A stretch of DNA of 32,037 nucleotides, from contig DASTQX010000085.1 in assembly GCA_035761505.1 (NCBI GenBank), positions 1 through 32,037 on the forward strand, given 5' to 3'. The notes beneath the pieces were generated by a model. That model did not search any database and had not been told where the DNA came from. It saw only the letters and a program-made list of their open reading frames with translations. The DNA is from JAIVJM01 sp035761505. GTDB lineage: Bacteria > Acidobacteriota > Blastocatellia > Pyrinomonadales > Pyrinomonadaceae. Below are positions 16,411-23,491 of this stretch, in pieces. The position numbers were made by a program, and so were the translations under genes. Numbering within the stretch: the first letter of the stretch is position 1; each line of letters opens with the position of its first letter.

Positions 16411-18762
16411 TCAACGTGGGCCGAGGCGAAGTCTGAGGCCGAGCCTGACGAAGACGGGCGGGCCGAGGGTCGTGAGCGGCGTGCGCCCCACTTCATAGCG
16501 CGTGTTGAGCAGGTTCTCGGCGGCGACGAAGACCTCCGCGTTGTCTGTAAGCCTGCGAGAGACGAGCCCGTCGAGAGTGAAGAATCGTTCCAGAAGAAAG
16601 CGATTCAGGTCGTCGTCAAACTGCCCGCCCGTGAATCTGCCCTGTAGGCTGAAGGTGTGTCGCCGTGGGGCGCTGTAATCAATGCGAAAAGTGAGAGTGT
16701 GCATCGGGACTTGCGGGAGGCGCAGCCCTTCGAGCGTCGTGTTCACGGGGAAGCGCACCACTCTGGCGTCGGCCAGTTGGTAGCCGCCGGAGAGCGACCA
16801 GCGGTCGCTCAAGTATGCGTCGGCCTCGACCTCGACGCCCCTCGAACGCGTCCTGCCGAGGCTCTGCCGTTGCCGCGTGATTAAATTCGGCGTCTCGCTC
16901 AACGTCACGTTGGCTACGGGTCGCGTGACTTCCAGCCAGAAGAAGGTTGCGCGCGCGTTGAATCTTCGGCGTTGTGAGACGAAGCCCGCGCCCGCCTCCC
17001 CGCCCGCGAGTCGCTCGGCGCGCAGGTTCTCGTTAGCAAGGGTCAGGACGTTCCCGACGCGGAACGCACGGTACAACTCGTTGAGCGTGGGCGCGCGGAA
17101 GGCGCGGTAGCCGGAGGCGTGAAGTGAGAAGCCCTCGGTCGGGCTGTAGAGCACAGACGCGCGCGGGCTGAAGGCCGTCTCCGAGCGGTCGGGAAAGCTC
17201 ATCACGGACGCGGGGCCGGGGACGGCGACGGGACTCGTCACGGCGAGGGCGTCCCGGTTGCGCCAACGGTCGAAGCGCCCGCCCAACGTCAGGAGCAGCT
17301 TCGGCGAGAGCCGCACGATGTCCTCGACGAAAAAACCGGCGGCGCGCTCTGTACCGCCCGCGCCGACCTTACTCGACGGGCGGCCAGCGACGTAAACCAA
17401 CTCGTCGCTCGCGCCGCGCACCTCGCGCGCCTCGAAGCCCGCGACGAGCGCGTGCCTCTCCCCGAAGCCGCGCGACCACTGTGCGAGAAACCCGGCAGCC
17501 TGTGAGGGGACGCGCTGGTTGCGCGTGAGGGTTTCGCTGTGGCGGTCTGCGGAGACGGCGGAGAAGCTCTGGTCGAAGACCTGAGAGCTGAAGTGTGCGC
17601 GGAGGGTGAAAGCCCCGGCGCGGTCGTGCCTCCAATCGCCGCCGACGACCGCCTGCCTGACGTGCGTGCGGTTGCGTTGGAGCAGCGTGCCGTTGTCGCG
17701 CGCCTCGCCGAAATACGAGCCGCGTGCGAACACGCGCGCGCCGTCGCCCATTTCGCGTTCGAGGACGACGTTCAGCGCCGTGTGCCTCGTCGCCGCAGGG
17801 GTGTCCGCGCGGCCACGCTCCTCCCGGCTGACGAGAAAATATCCGCCCGTGTGGAAAGACTCGGCGGCGAGACTCGCGCTCCAGCCTCTCTTACGAGCGC
17901 TGGCGAAGAGTGAAGCGTCGAGCGTTCGCTGGCTCCCGTAAGACGCCTCGAAGGCGAGCGCCGGTCGGTCTTTGCTCCTCTTTGTGAGAACGTGGACGAC
18001 GCCGCCGAGGGCCGAGCTACCATAAAGGTCTGAAGCCCCGCCGCGCAGCACTTCGACGCTCTCGACCGACTGGCGCGGGACGCGCCCCCAAGAGACCCAT
18101 CCGCCGAAGGGGTCGTTCAAAGGCACGCCGTCTAACAACACGAGGGCGCGGCTCGCGCCGCTCGCGCCGACGCCGCGCAAGGAGACGCCCTGCGTCGTCG
18201 GGTTGGCGGCGCGGCTCCCCGTCCGGCGGAACAGTTGGAAGCCGGGAACTTGTCGGAGCGCGTCGTCGAGCGTTAAGGCAGCGCTGGCCGAGAGGTTTTC
18301 GGAAGAGAGCACGGTGACGCTCGCCGCCGTCTCGCCCAACTTCGTCTCCGTCCGCGTGGCCGTGACCGTCACACGTTCGTCGAGGGGCGCGGGGCTCAGC
18401 ACGATCTCGACCTCGGCGGCTCCGCCTTCTGACACTCTCCAACTTAGTTCCCTTCGCGCGAAGCCTTGGGCCGAAACCGTGAGCTTGCCTTCCGCCACCG
18501 ACACGCCGTCGAAGGCGAACCGACCGTCGTCGCCCGTCGAGACGCGACGGGGTGCAGACCGGCCCACGTTTAAAGAGATTTCCGCGTCGCGGACGGGCGC
18601 GCCCGCCGGGTCGAGCACGACGCCGCCGACGCGCACCGACGGGCGGGCGGTAGTCCCCTGCGCCCCAAACGCGGTCGCGCCAAACGTAGCGCCGAGTGCG
18701 AGAATAAGGATGACAGCCTTCAAGCCTTCCGGCAACAACACCCTCCCGTCTGCTCCGAGCAT
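16411..18762 (-). CDS. TonB-dependent outer-membrane receptor
   Basis: A 783-residue receptor with a signal peptide (hydrophobic core AVILILALGATFGATAFG), a carboxypeptidase-regulatory-like fold (residues ~40-125: VRVGGVVLDPAGAPVRDAEI), a TonB box region (DERVTVTATRTETK), plug domain (~140-260: LRQVPGFQLFRR, LVLLDGVPLNDPFGG, VEVLRGGASDLYGSSALGG), and a 22-strand-type barrel ending in the aromatic-poor RLGLRLRLGPR. The ATG at 18762 has no clear ribosome site; TTG at 18735, six bases after GGGAGG, may be the true start. It is divergent from the PQQ dehydrogenase operon. Receptors near lanthanide dehydrogenases often import metal chelates, so a lanthanide or metallophore role is possible but unproven. 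Confidence 0.93.
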   Translation of the reverse strand: MLGADGRVLLPEGLKAVILILALGATFGATAFGAQGTTARPSVRVGGVVLDPAGAPVRDAEISLNVGRSAPRRVSTGDDGRFAFDGVSVAEGKLTVSAQGFARRELSWRVSEGGAAEVEIVLSPAPLDERVTVTATRTETKLGETAASVTVLSSENLSASAALTLDDALRQVPGFQLFRRTGSRAANPTTQGVSLRGVGASGASRALVLLDGVPLNDPFGGWVSWGRVPRQSVESVEVLRGGASDLYGSSALGGVVHVLTKRSKDRPALAFEASYGSQRTLDASLFASARKRGWSASLAAESFHTGGYFLVSREERGRADTPAATRHTALNVVLEREMGDGARVFARGSYFGEARDNGTLLQRNRTHVRQAVVGGDWRHDRAGAFTLRAHFSSQVFDQSFSAVSADRHSETLTRNQRVPSQAAGFLAQWSRGFGERHALVAGFEAREVRGASDELVYVAGRPSSKVGAGGTERAAGFFVEDIVRLSPKLLLTLGGRFDRWRNRDALAVTSPVAVPGPASVMSFPDRSETAFSPRASVLYSPTEGFSLHASGYRAFRAPTLNELYRAFRVGNVLTLANENLRAERLAGGEAGAGFVSQRRRFNARATFFWLEVTRPVANVTLSETPNLITRQRQSLGRTRSRGVEVEADAYLSDRWSLSGGYQLADARVVRFPVNTTLEGLRLPQVPMHTLTFRIDYSAPRRHTFSLQGRFTGGQFDDDLNRFLLERFFTLDGLVSRRLTDNAEVFVAAENLLNTRYEVGRTPLTTLGPPVFVRLGLRLRLGPR

Positions 18763-18801
18763 AAAATAGTGCGCCCCTGTTTTTCACCGGCGGCGAAAAC
18801 G

Positions 18802-18830
18802 TTGACCGCAGAGCGGACGAAGCAGATAAC
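18802..18830 (+). promoter_or_regulatory. Candidate sigma-70 promoter of the dehydrogenase-oxidase operon
   Basis: TTGACC (18802-18807) and GATAAC (18825-18830) are separated by 17 bases and face the PQQ dehydrogenase gene. If used, transcription would start near 18837 and leave a leader of about 180 bases containing the inverted repeat at 18875-18911. It is a consensus match by eye only. Confidence 0.4.
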
Positions 18831-18874
18831 TTATGCGTCACGCAAGGCGAAGATGGCAAGGTATTGAATCCCCT

Positions 18875-18911
18875 GCGACTCATCTGTACGGCCACGTACA
18901 GAGGGGGTCGC
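18875..18911. promoter_or_regulatory. Two-step inverted repeat upstream of the dehydrogenase operon
   Basis: Inner arms TCTGTACG (18883-18890) and CGTACAGA (18895-18902) flank a four-base loop; outer arms GCGAC (18875-18879) and GTCGC (18907-18911) also match, across a 3/4-base internal loop. It lies between the divergent receptor and dehydrogenase genes, about 110 bases before the dehydrogenase start. It could be an operator or a hairpin in the mRNA leader. Confidence 0.5.
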
Positions 18912-19019
18912 CCGCCCGCGCTAGAATGTCGAATCGCCGGGCTTCTTATTCCCCTCCATTGATTCGCCGTCGGACGACGTGCGTTGGTAGTCCCACGATT
19001 CCATGTCCGTGGAGGCTTG

Positions 19020-20903
19020 ATGGCCGCTACCCGAACGACTGGGTCTACATCGCGCAAGCGTAGCCTCCTCCCCGTCTTCTCCGCCGTCCTTTTGCTCTCT
19101 CTGCTCTCTTCCGCCTGTAACTCCAAGCCCTCCGACACACAGACGACGCCGCAAGGTGCTCGACAGATACAAGAGCCGACGGGCGGCGCGGCGCGTGCCG
19201 GAGCAGGTGAGGCGGAGGACGGCCAGTGGGTGATGCCCGCGAAGGACTACGCGAGCACTCGCTTCAGCGGCCTCGAAGAGATCAACGCCGGGAACGTCCG
19301 TAATCTGAAAGTCGCTTGGACGTTCTCGACCGGCGTCAACCGAGGGCAGGAGGCCGCGCCCATCGTCGTCGGCGACACGATGTACGTCGTCACGCCTTAC
19401 CCGAACATCCTCTACGCGCTCGACCTCCGAAACCCCGGCGCGACCAAGTGGAAGTACGAGCCAGACCCGGCCTCGGCGGCGCAGGGCGTCGCCTGCTGCG
19501 ACGTGGTCAACCGGGGAGCGGCCTACGCCGACGGGAAAGTCTTCTTCAACACGCTCGACAACAACACCGTCGCCGTGGACGCCGCGACCGGCAAGGAGGT
19601 CTGGAAGACTTCCTTAGGGGACATCAACAAGGGCGAGACGATGACGATGGCCCCGCTCGTCGTCAAGGGCAAGGTGCTGGTCGGCAACTCCGGCGGCGAG
19701 ATGGGGGTGCGCGGCTGGCTCACCGCGCTCGACGCCGCGACCGGGAAGATTGCGTGGCGGGCCTACAGCACCGGGCCTGATTCGGACTGTCTCATCGGCC
19801 CCGACTTCAAGCCCTTCTACTCACAGGATCAGGGGAAGGATTTAGGAGTCTCTTCGTGGCCGCCCGACGCGTGGAAGACCGGCGGCGGGACGGTCTGGGG
19901 CTGGATTTCATACGACCCCGAACAGAACCTCGTCTTCTACGGCACGGGCAACCCCGGCCCCTGGAACCCGGCGCAGAGGCCCGGCGATAACAAGTGGTCG
20001 GCGGGCATCTTCGCGCGCAACCCGGACACGGGCGAGGCGCGCTGGTTCTACCAGTGGAGCCCGCACGACCTGCACGACTACGACGGCGTCAACGAGCAAA
20101 TCCTGCTCGACCTGCCCGTCGGCGGACAGACGCGCAAAGTCCTCGTCCGCCCCGAACGCAACGGCTACGTCTACGTGATGGATCGCACGACCGGCCAAGT
20201 GCTTTCGGCCAACCCCTTCGTCCACATCACGACCTCGAAGGGCGTTGACCTACAGACGGGTCGCCTCCTCTACAACGAGGAGAAGAACACCGAGCAGGTC
20301 GGCAAAGTCATCCGCGACATCTGCCCCGCCAGCCCCGGCGGCAAGGACTGGAACCCCTCGGCCTTTAGCCCCCGCACGGGGCTCATCTACATCCCACACA
20401 ACAATCTCTGCGAGGACGCCGAGAGCGTCGAGACCGGCTACATCGCGGGCACGCCTTACGTCGGCATGAACACGAAGATGTACGCCGGGCCGGGCGGACA
20501 CCGCGGCGAGTTTACGGCGTGGGACCCGGCAGCCGGGCGAGCGGTGTGGAAGCTGACGGAGAAGTTTCCCGTCTGGAGCGGGGCGGCGGCGACGGCGGGC
20601 GACGTGGTCTTCTACGGCACGATGGACGGCTACTTCAAGGCTCTGCACGCGCGGACGGGAGAACTGCTGTGGCAGTTCAAAGTCGGCTCCGGCATCGTCG
20701 GCCAGCCCGTGACGTATCGCGGCCCGGACGGCAGGCAGTACGTTGCGATTCTGTCGGGCGTCGGCGGCTGGGCGGGGGCCATCGTCGCCGCCGGACTCGA
20801 CCCGCGCGACCCGACCGCCGCGCTCGGCATGGTCGGCGCGACCTCCGACCTGCCCGAACACACGACGAAGGGGGGCACGCTCTATGTCTTCTCGCTCCCT
20901 TGA
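19020..20903 (+). CDS. xoxF: Lanthanide-type PQQ-dependent alcohol dehydrogenase (XoxF-like), predicted lipoprotein
   Basis: A 627-residue eight-bladed quinoprotein from ATG 19020 (GGAGG five bases upstream). It oxidises alcohols in the periplasm and passes electrons from PQQ to cytochrome c. Adjacent Cys159-Cys160 (GVACCDVVNRG) form the ring that covers PQQ. Metal and catalytic residues keep the exact spacing of methanol dehydrogenase Glu177, Asn261 and Asp303: Glu227 (NSGGEMGVRG), Asn311 (GTGNPGPWN) and Asp353. Asp355 (HDYDGVNE) is the extra acid that marks lanthanide-dependent enzymes; Ca enzymes have Ala or another residue there. Where methanol dehydrogenases read PHDEWD, this has PHDLHD. 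The N-terminus has a lipoprotein signal (LLSLLSSAC, Cys33) instead of a normal cleaved signal. Substrate is not determined. Confidence 0.92.
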   Translation: MAATRTTGSTSRKRSLLPVFSAVLLLSLLSSACNSKPSDTQTTPQGARQIQEPTGGAARAGAGEAEDGQWVMPAKDYASTRFSGLEEINAGNVRNLKVAWTFSTGVNRGQEAAPIVVGDTMYVVTPYPNILYALDLRNPGATKWKYEPDPASAAQGVACCDVVNRGAAYADGKVFFNTLDNNTVAVDAATGKEVWKTSLGDINKGETMTMAPLVVKGKVLVGNSGGEMGVRGWLTALDAATGKIAWRAYSTGPDSDCLIGPDFKPFYSQDQGKDLGVSSWPPDAWKTGGGTVWGWISYDPEQNLVFYGTGNPGPWNPAQRPGDNKWSAGIFARNPDTGEARWFYQWSPHDLHDYDGVNEQILLDLPVGGQTRKVLVRPERNGYVYVMDRTTGQVLSANPFVHITTSKGVDLQTGRLLYNEEKNTEQVGKVIRDICPASPGGKDWNPSAFSPRTGLIYIPHNNLCEDAESVETGYIAGTPYVGMNTKMYAGPGGHRGEFTAWDPAAGRAVWKLTEKFPVWSGAAATAGDVVFYGTMDGYFKALHARTGELLWQFKVGSGIVGQPVTYRGPDGRQYVAILSGVGGWAGAIVAAGLDPRDPTAALGMVGATSDLPEHTTKGGTLYVFSLP

Positions 20904-21810
20904 ACCGGCGGCGCTCGTGACTCTGTTATTTGCTTCCATCCTCACTTCTTGCGCGGGCGGCGCGCGGACGCAAACGCCTTCGCCGACGCAGACGCCGCAG
21001 CCCGCGCCGCAGCAGGTTCGACACGCGCGCCCGCCCGGCGTGCTGCGCGTCTGCGCCGACCCGAACAACTTGCCTTTCTCGAATCAGAAGTTGGAGGGTT
21101 TCGAGAACAAGATCGCCGAACTGATAGCGCGCGAGATGAACGCGAAGGTCGAGTACACGTGGCGGGCGCAGCGACGCGGCTTCATCCGCGAGACGCTGAG
21201 GGCGGGCGCGTGCGACGTGGTCATCGGGATGCCGAGCAGCCTCGAACTCGCCCTCACCACCGCGCCCTACTACCGCTCGACTTACGCCTTCGTCTATCGC
21301 AAAGGCCGGGGCTTGAACGTCCGCTCCTTCGACGACCCCGCGCTGCGCAACGTCCGGATAGGCGTGCAGATGATTGGCGACGATTTCGCCAACACGCCGC
21401 CGGCCCACGCGCTCAGTAGCCGCCACATCGTCGGGAACGTGAAGGGCTACAGCGTCTACGGCGACTACGCGCGGGAGAATCCCCCGGCCAGAATCATCGA
21501 GGCGGTCGCGCGGGGCGAGGTTGACGTGGCCGTCGCGTGGGGGCCGCTCGCGGGCTACTTTGCGAAGAGGCAGCGCGTACCGCTCGAAGTCGTGCCCGTC
21601 TCGCCGCAGATAGACCTGCCCTTTCTCCCCTTCGTCTACGACATCTCGATGGGCGTGAGGCGTGGCGATGATGAGTTCAGGGAGCAGTTGGACGAAATCC
21701 TCGCCCGCAAGAGTCTTGAGATTGAAGGCATCCTCGACGAGTACGGCGTCCCGCGCGTCAGCGCGCCGGGCGCGTCTTCAGGCGGAAGCACGAAAGGCGA
21801 AGGAGGCTGA
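20884..21810 (+). CDS. xoxJ: XoxJ/MoxJ-type periplasmic solute-binding protein (lipoprotein)
   Basis: A 308-residue protein starting at ATG 20884, inside the last 20 bases of the dehydrogenase gene, with GAAGGGGGG upstream. It has a lipoprotein signal (LLFASILTSC, Cys23) and a Pro/Thr linker, then a type II binding-protein fold beginning VLRVCADPNNLPFSN and GFENKIAELIA. This is the family described as quinoprotein dehydrogenase-associated substrate-binding protein (XoxJ/MoxJ). Its partner is thought to be the apo-dehydrogenase, and a role in maturation is proposed; no ABC transporter genes are present here, which supports a non-transport role. It overlaps xoxF and is three bases from the cytochrome gene. 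Confidence 0.9.
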   Translation: MSSRSLEPAALVTLLFASILTSCAGGARTQTPSPTQTPQPAPQQVRHARPPGVLRVCADPNNLPFSNQKLEGFENKIAELIAREMNAKVEYTWRAQRRGFIRETLRAGACDVVIGMPSSLELALTTAPYYRSTYAFVYRKGRGLNVRSFDDPALRNVRIGVQMIGDDFANTPPAHALSSRHIVGNVKGYSVYGDYARENPPARIIEAVARGEVDVAVAWGPLAGYFAKRQRVPLEVVPVSPQIDLPFLPFVYDISMGVRRGDDEFREQLDEILARKSLEIEGILDEYGVPRVSAPGASSGGSTKGEGG

Positions 21811-21813
21811 AGG

Positions 21814-22380
21814 ATGAGACTCGCGCGCGTCGTCATCACCCTCACGTTCGCCGCCTTCGGGCTGCTCCTTTTGTCCTGCGAAAGAGAGGAGCGAGGCTTT
21901 CGGGTCGAGCCCCCTTCGTCGAGCCGGATCAACTCGAAAACCTTGTCCGACTTGCAGCCCGGTGCGAAGACACCGGCGGTCGAAGTGAAGAACGAATATG
22001 AGGAGAACGCCTACGCGGTCTCCGAGGGCAAGCGGCTGTTTGAGGCTTACAACTGCAACGGCTGCCACGCGCAGGGCGGCGGCGGGATGGGGCCGCCGCT
22101 GATGGACGCGCGCTGGATTTACGGCGCGAGGCCGGAGCAAATCTTCGCCACCATCGTCGAAGGTCGGCCCAACGGGATGCCTTCCTTCCGTGGCAAAGTC
22201 CCCGACTTTCAGGTCTGGCAACTCGCCGCCTACGTCCGCAGCATGAGCGGGCAACTCTCGAAGGATGTCTCGCCGGGCCGCCCCGACAACATGAGCGCCA
22301 AGACGCCCGAAGCCTCGACGGAGAAGATGGAGCCGAAGCCCTCGGCAGGCGTGCCGAAGTCGGCGGAGATGCCCAAATGA
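21814..22380 (+). CDS. c-type cytochrome lipoprotein, likely electron acceptor of the dehydrogenase
   Basis: A 188-residue protein with GGAGG upstream of ATG 21814. A lipoprotein signal (LLLLSCERE) anchors it at the membrane. A single class I cytochrome c domain follows: heme motif CNGCH in EAYNCNGCHAQGG, GPPL, and the distal Met in NGMPSFRG; C-terminal helix VWQLAAYVRSM. A Lys/Pro/Ser tail follows. By position it is the equivalent of XoxG, which takes electrons from PQQH2, and it would hand them to the caa3 oxidase subunit II encoded next. Its stop overlaps the coxB start by four bases. Confidence 0.9.
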   Translation: MRLARVVITLTFAAFGLLLLSCEREERGFRVEPPSSSRINSKTLSDLQPGAKTPAVEVKNEYEENAYAVSEGKRLFEAYNCNGCHAQGGGGMGPPLMDARWIYGARPEQIFATIVEGRPNGMPSFRGKVPDFQVWQLAAYVRSMSGQLSKDVSPGRPDNMSAKTPEASTEKMEPKPSAGVPKSAEMPK

Positions 22381-23474
22381 AGAAGGGTAAAGGGGGAGAG
22401 GGTAAAGGGGAAAAGGAGGGAGCGCGCGCGACGTTGCGCTCCGCTCTCCGTCCTCCCCTTCCACTTTTCCCCTTTGCCCTTTTGTTGTCGGGCTGCCAAG
22501 GCGTCCAGTCCGCGCTCGACCCGGCGGGGCCGCAGGCAGGCCGTATCGGCGGCCTCTGGTGGTTGATGCTCTACACGCTGACGGCGGTCTTTGTGTTGGT
22601 GATGTGCGTCCTCGTCGTCGCCGCCTTCCGCCCGCGCGGCGCGTACCGGGGAGAGACGGCGTCCGCGCCCGACACGAAGCCGGATGCGGGCCGGGAGCGG
22701 CGGATGTCGAGGGCGGTTATCGTGAGCGTCGCCGCGACCGTCGTCATCCTGTTCGTGCTTCTGGTTTCGAGTTTCCTGACGGGCCGCTCGCTCTACTCGA
22801 TAGCCGCCTCCGGCGAGAGCGCGCTGACGGTGAAGGTGACGGGCTATCAGTGGTGGTGGAAGGTGCAGTACGACAACCAGATTGCCGGGTACGTCGTCAC
22901 GACGGCGAACGAGATTCACATTCCCGTCGGACGCCCCGTGCTCTTCAAGCTCACCTCGAACGACGTGATACATAGTTTCTGGGTTCCGAACCTGCACGGC
23001 AAGACCGACCTCATTCCGGGCCACGAGACGACGACGTGGATTCGCGCCGACCGCCCCGGCACTTACCGTGGACAGTGCGCGGAGTTCTGCGGCCACCAGC
23101 ACGCGCACATGGCGTTTACGGTCGTGGCCGAAAGCCCCGAACAGTTCAAGGCGTGGTACGACAATCAACTCAAGCCCGCCGCACAGCCCTCGACGCCGGA
23201 ACAGGCGCGCGGCCAGCAGGTCTTCATGTCGTCGCCCTGCGTCATGTGCCATCGCATCGCGGGGACGGACGCGGGCGGCGCGGTCGGCCCCGACCTGACG
23301 CACGTTGCGAGCCGACCGACGATTGCCGCAGGCACTCTGGAGAACAAGCGCGGCCACCTCGCGGGCTGGGTCTTGGACTCCCAGAAGATCAAGCCCGGCA
23401 ACCGCATGCCGCCGAACAACCTTGAGCCGGAAGACCTGCAAGCTCTGCTCGACTACCTGCAAAGCCTGAAGTGA
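22377..23474 (+). CDS. coxB: Cytochrome c oxidase subunit II with fused cytochrome c (caa3 type)
   Basis: A 365-residue protein. Its start overlaps the cytochrome gene (ATGA). The first 40 residues, encoded by a purine/pyrimidine inverted repeat, form a Lys-rich n-region, a hydrophobic core (PLPLFPFALLL) and a lipobox ending at Cys40. Two membrane helices follow (~57-83, ~108-133). The cupredoxin domain has GYQWWWKVQYDN, HSFWVPNLHG and the CuA site CAEFCGHQHAHM. The C-terminal cytochrome c domain carries CVMCH and the ligand Met in GNRMPPN. Electrons from soluble or anchored cytochrome c reach CuA and then subunit I. Heme c fusion defines the caa3 class. Confidence 0.95.
   Translation: MKKGKGGEGKGEKEGARATLRSALRPPLPLFPFALLLSGCQGVQSALDPAGPQAGRIGGLWWLMLYTLTAVFVLVMCVLVVAAFRPRGAYRGETASAPDTKPDAGRERRMSRAVIVSVAATVVILFVLLVSSFLTGRSLYSIAASGESALTVKVTGYQWWWKVQYDNQIAGYVVTTANEIHIPVGRPVLFKLTSNDVIHSFWVPNLHGKTDLIPGHETTTWIRADRPGTYRGQCAEFCGHQHAHMAFTVVAESPEQFKAWYDNQLKPAAQPSTPEQARGQQVFMSSPCVMCHRIAGTDAGGAVGPDLTHVASRPTIAAGTLENKRGHLAGWVLDSQKIKPGNRMPPNNLEPEDLQALLDYLQSLK
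22381..22485. repeat. Purine-rich inverted repeat covering the coxB start
   Basis: The plus strand at 22381-22424 is almost all purine (units such as GGGTAAAGGGG) and 22441-22485 is its approximate reverse complement (CTTTTCCCCTTTGCCC). The arms form an imperfect hairpin around a GC-rich centre. It resembles the element at 26550-26651 and supplies the coxB signal peptide. Confidence 0.65.
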
Positions 23475-23491
23475 GGCCGGGGAGGCCGCGA

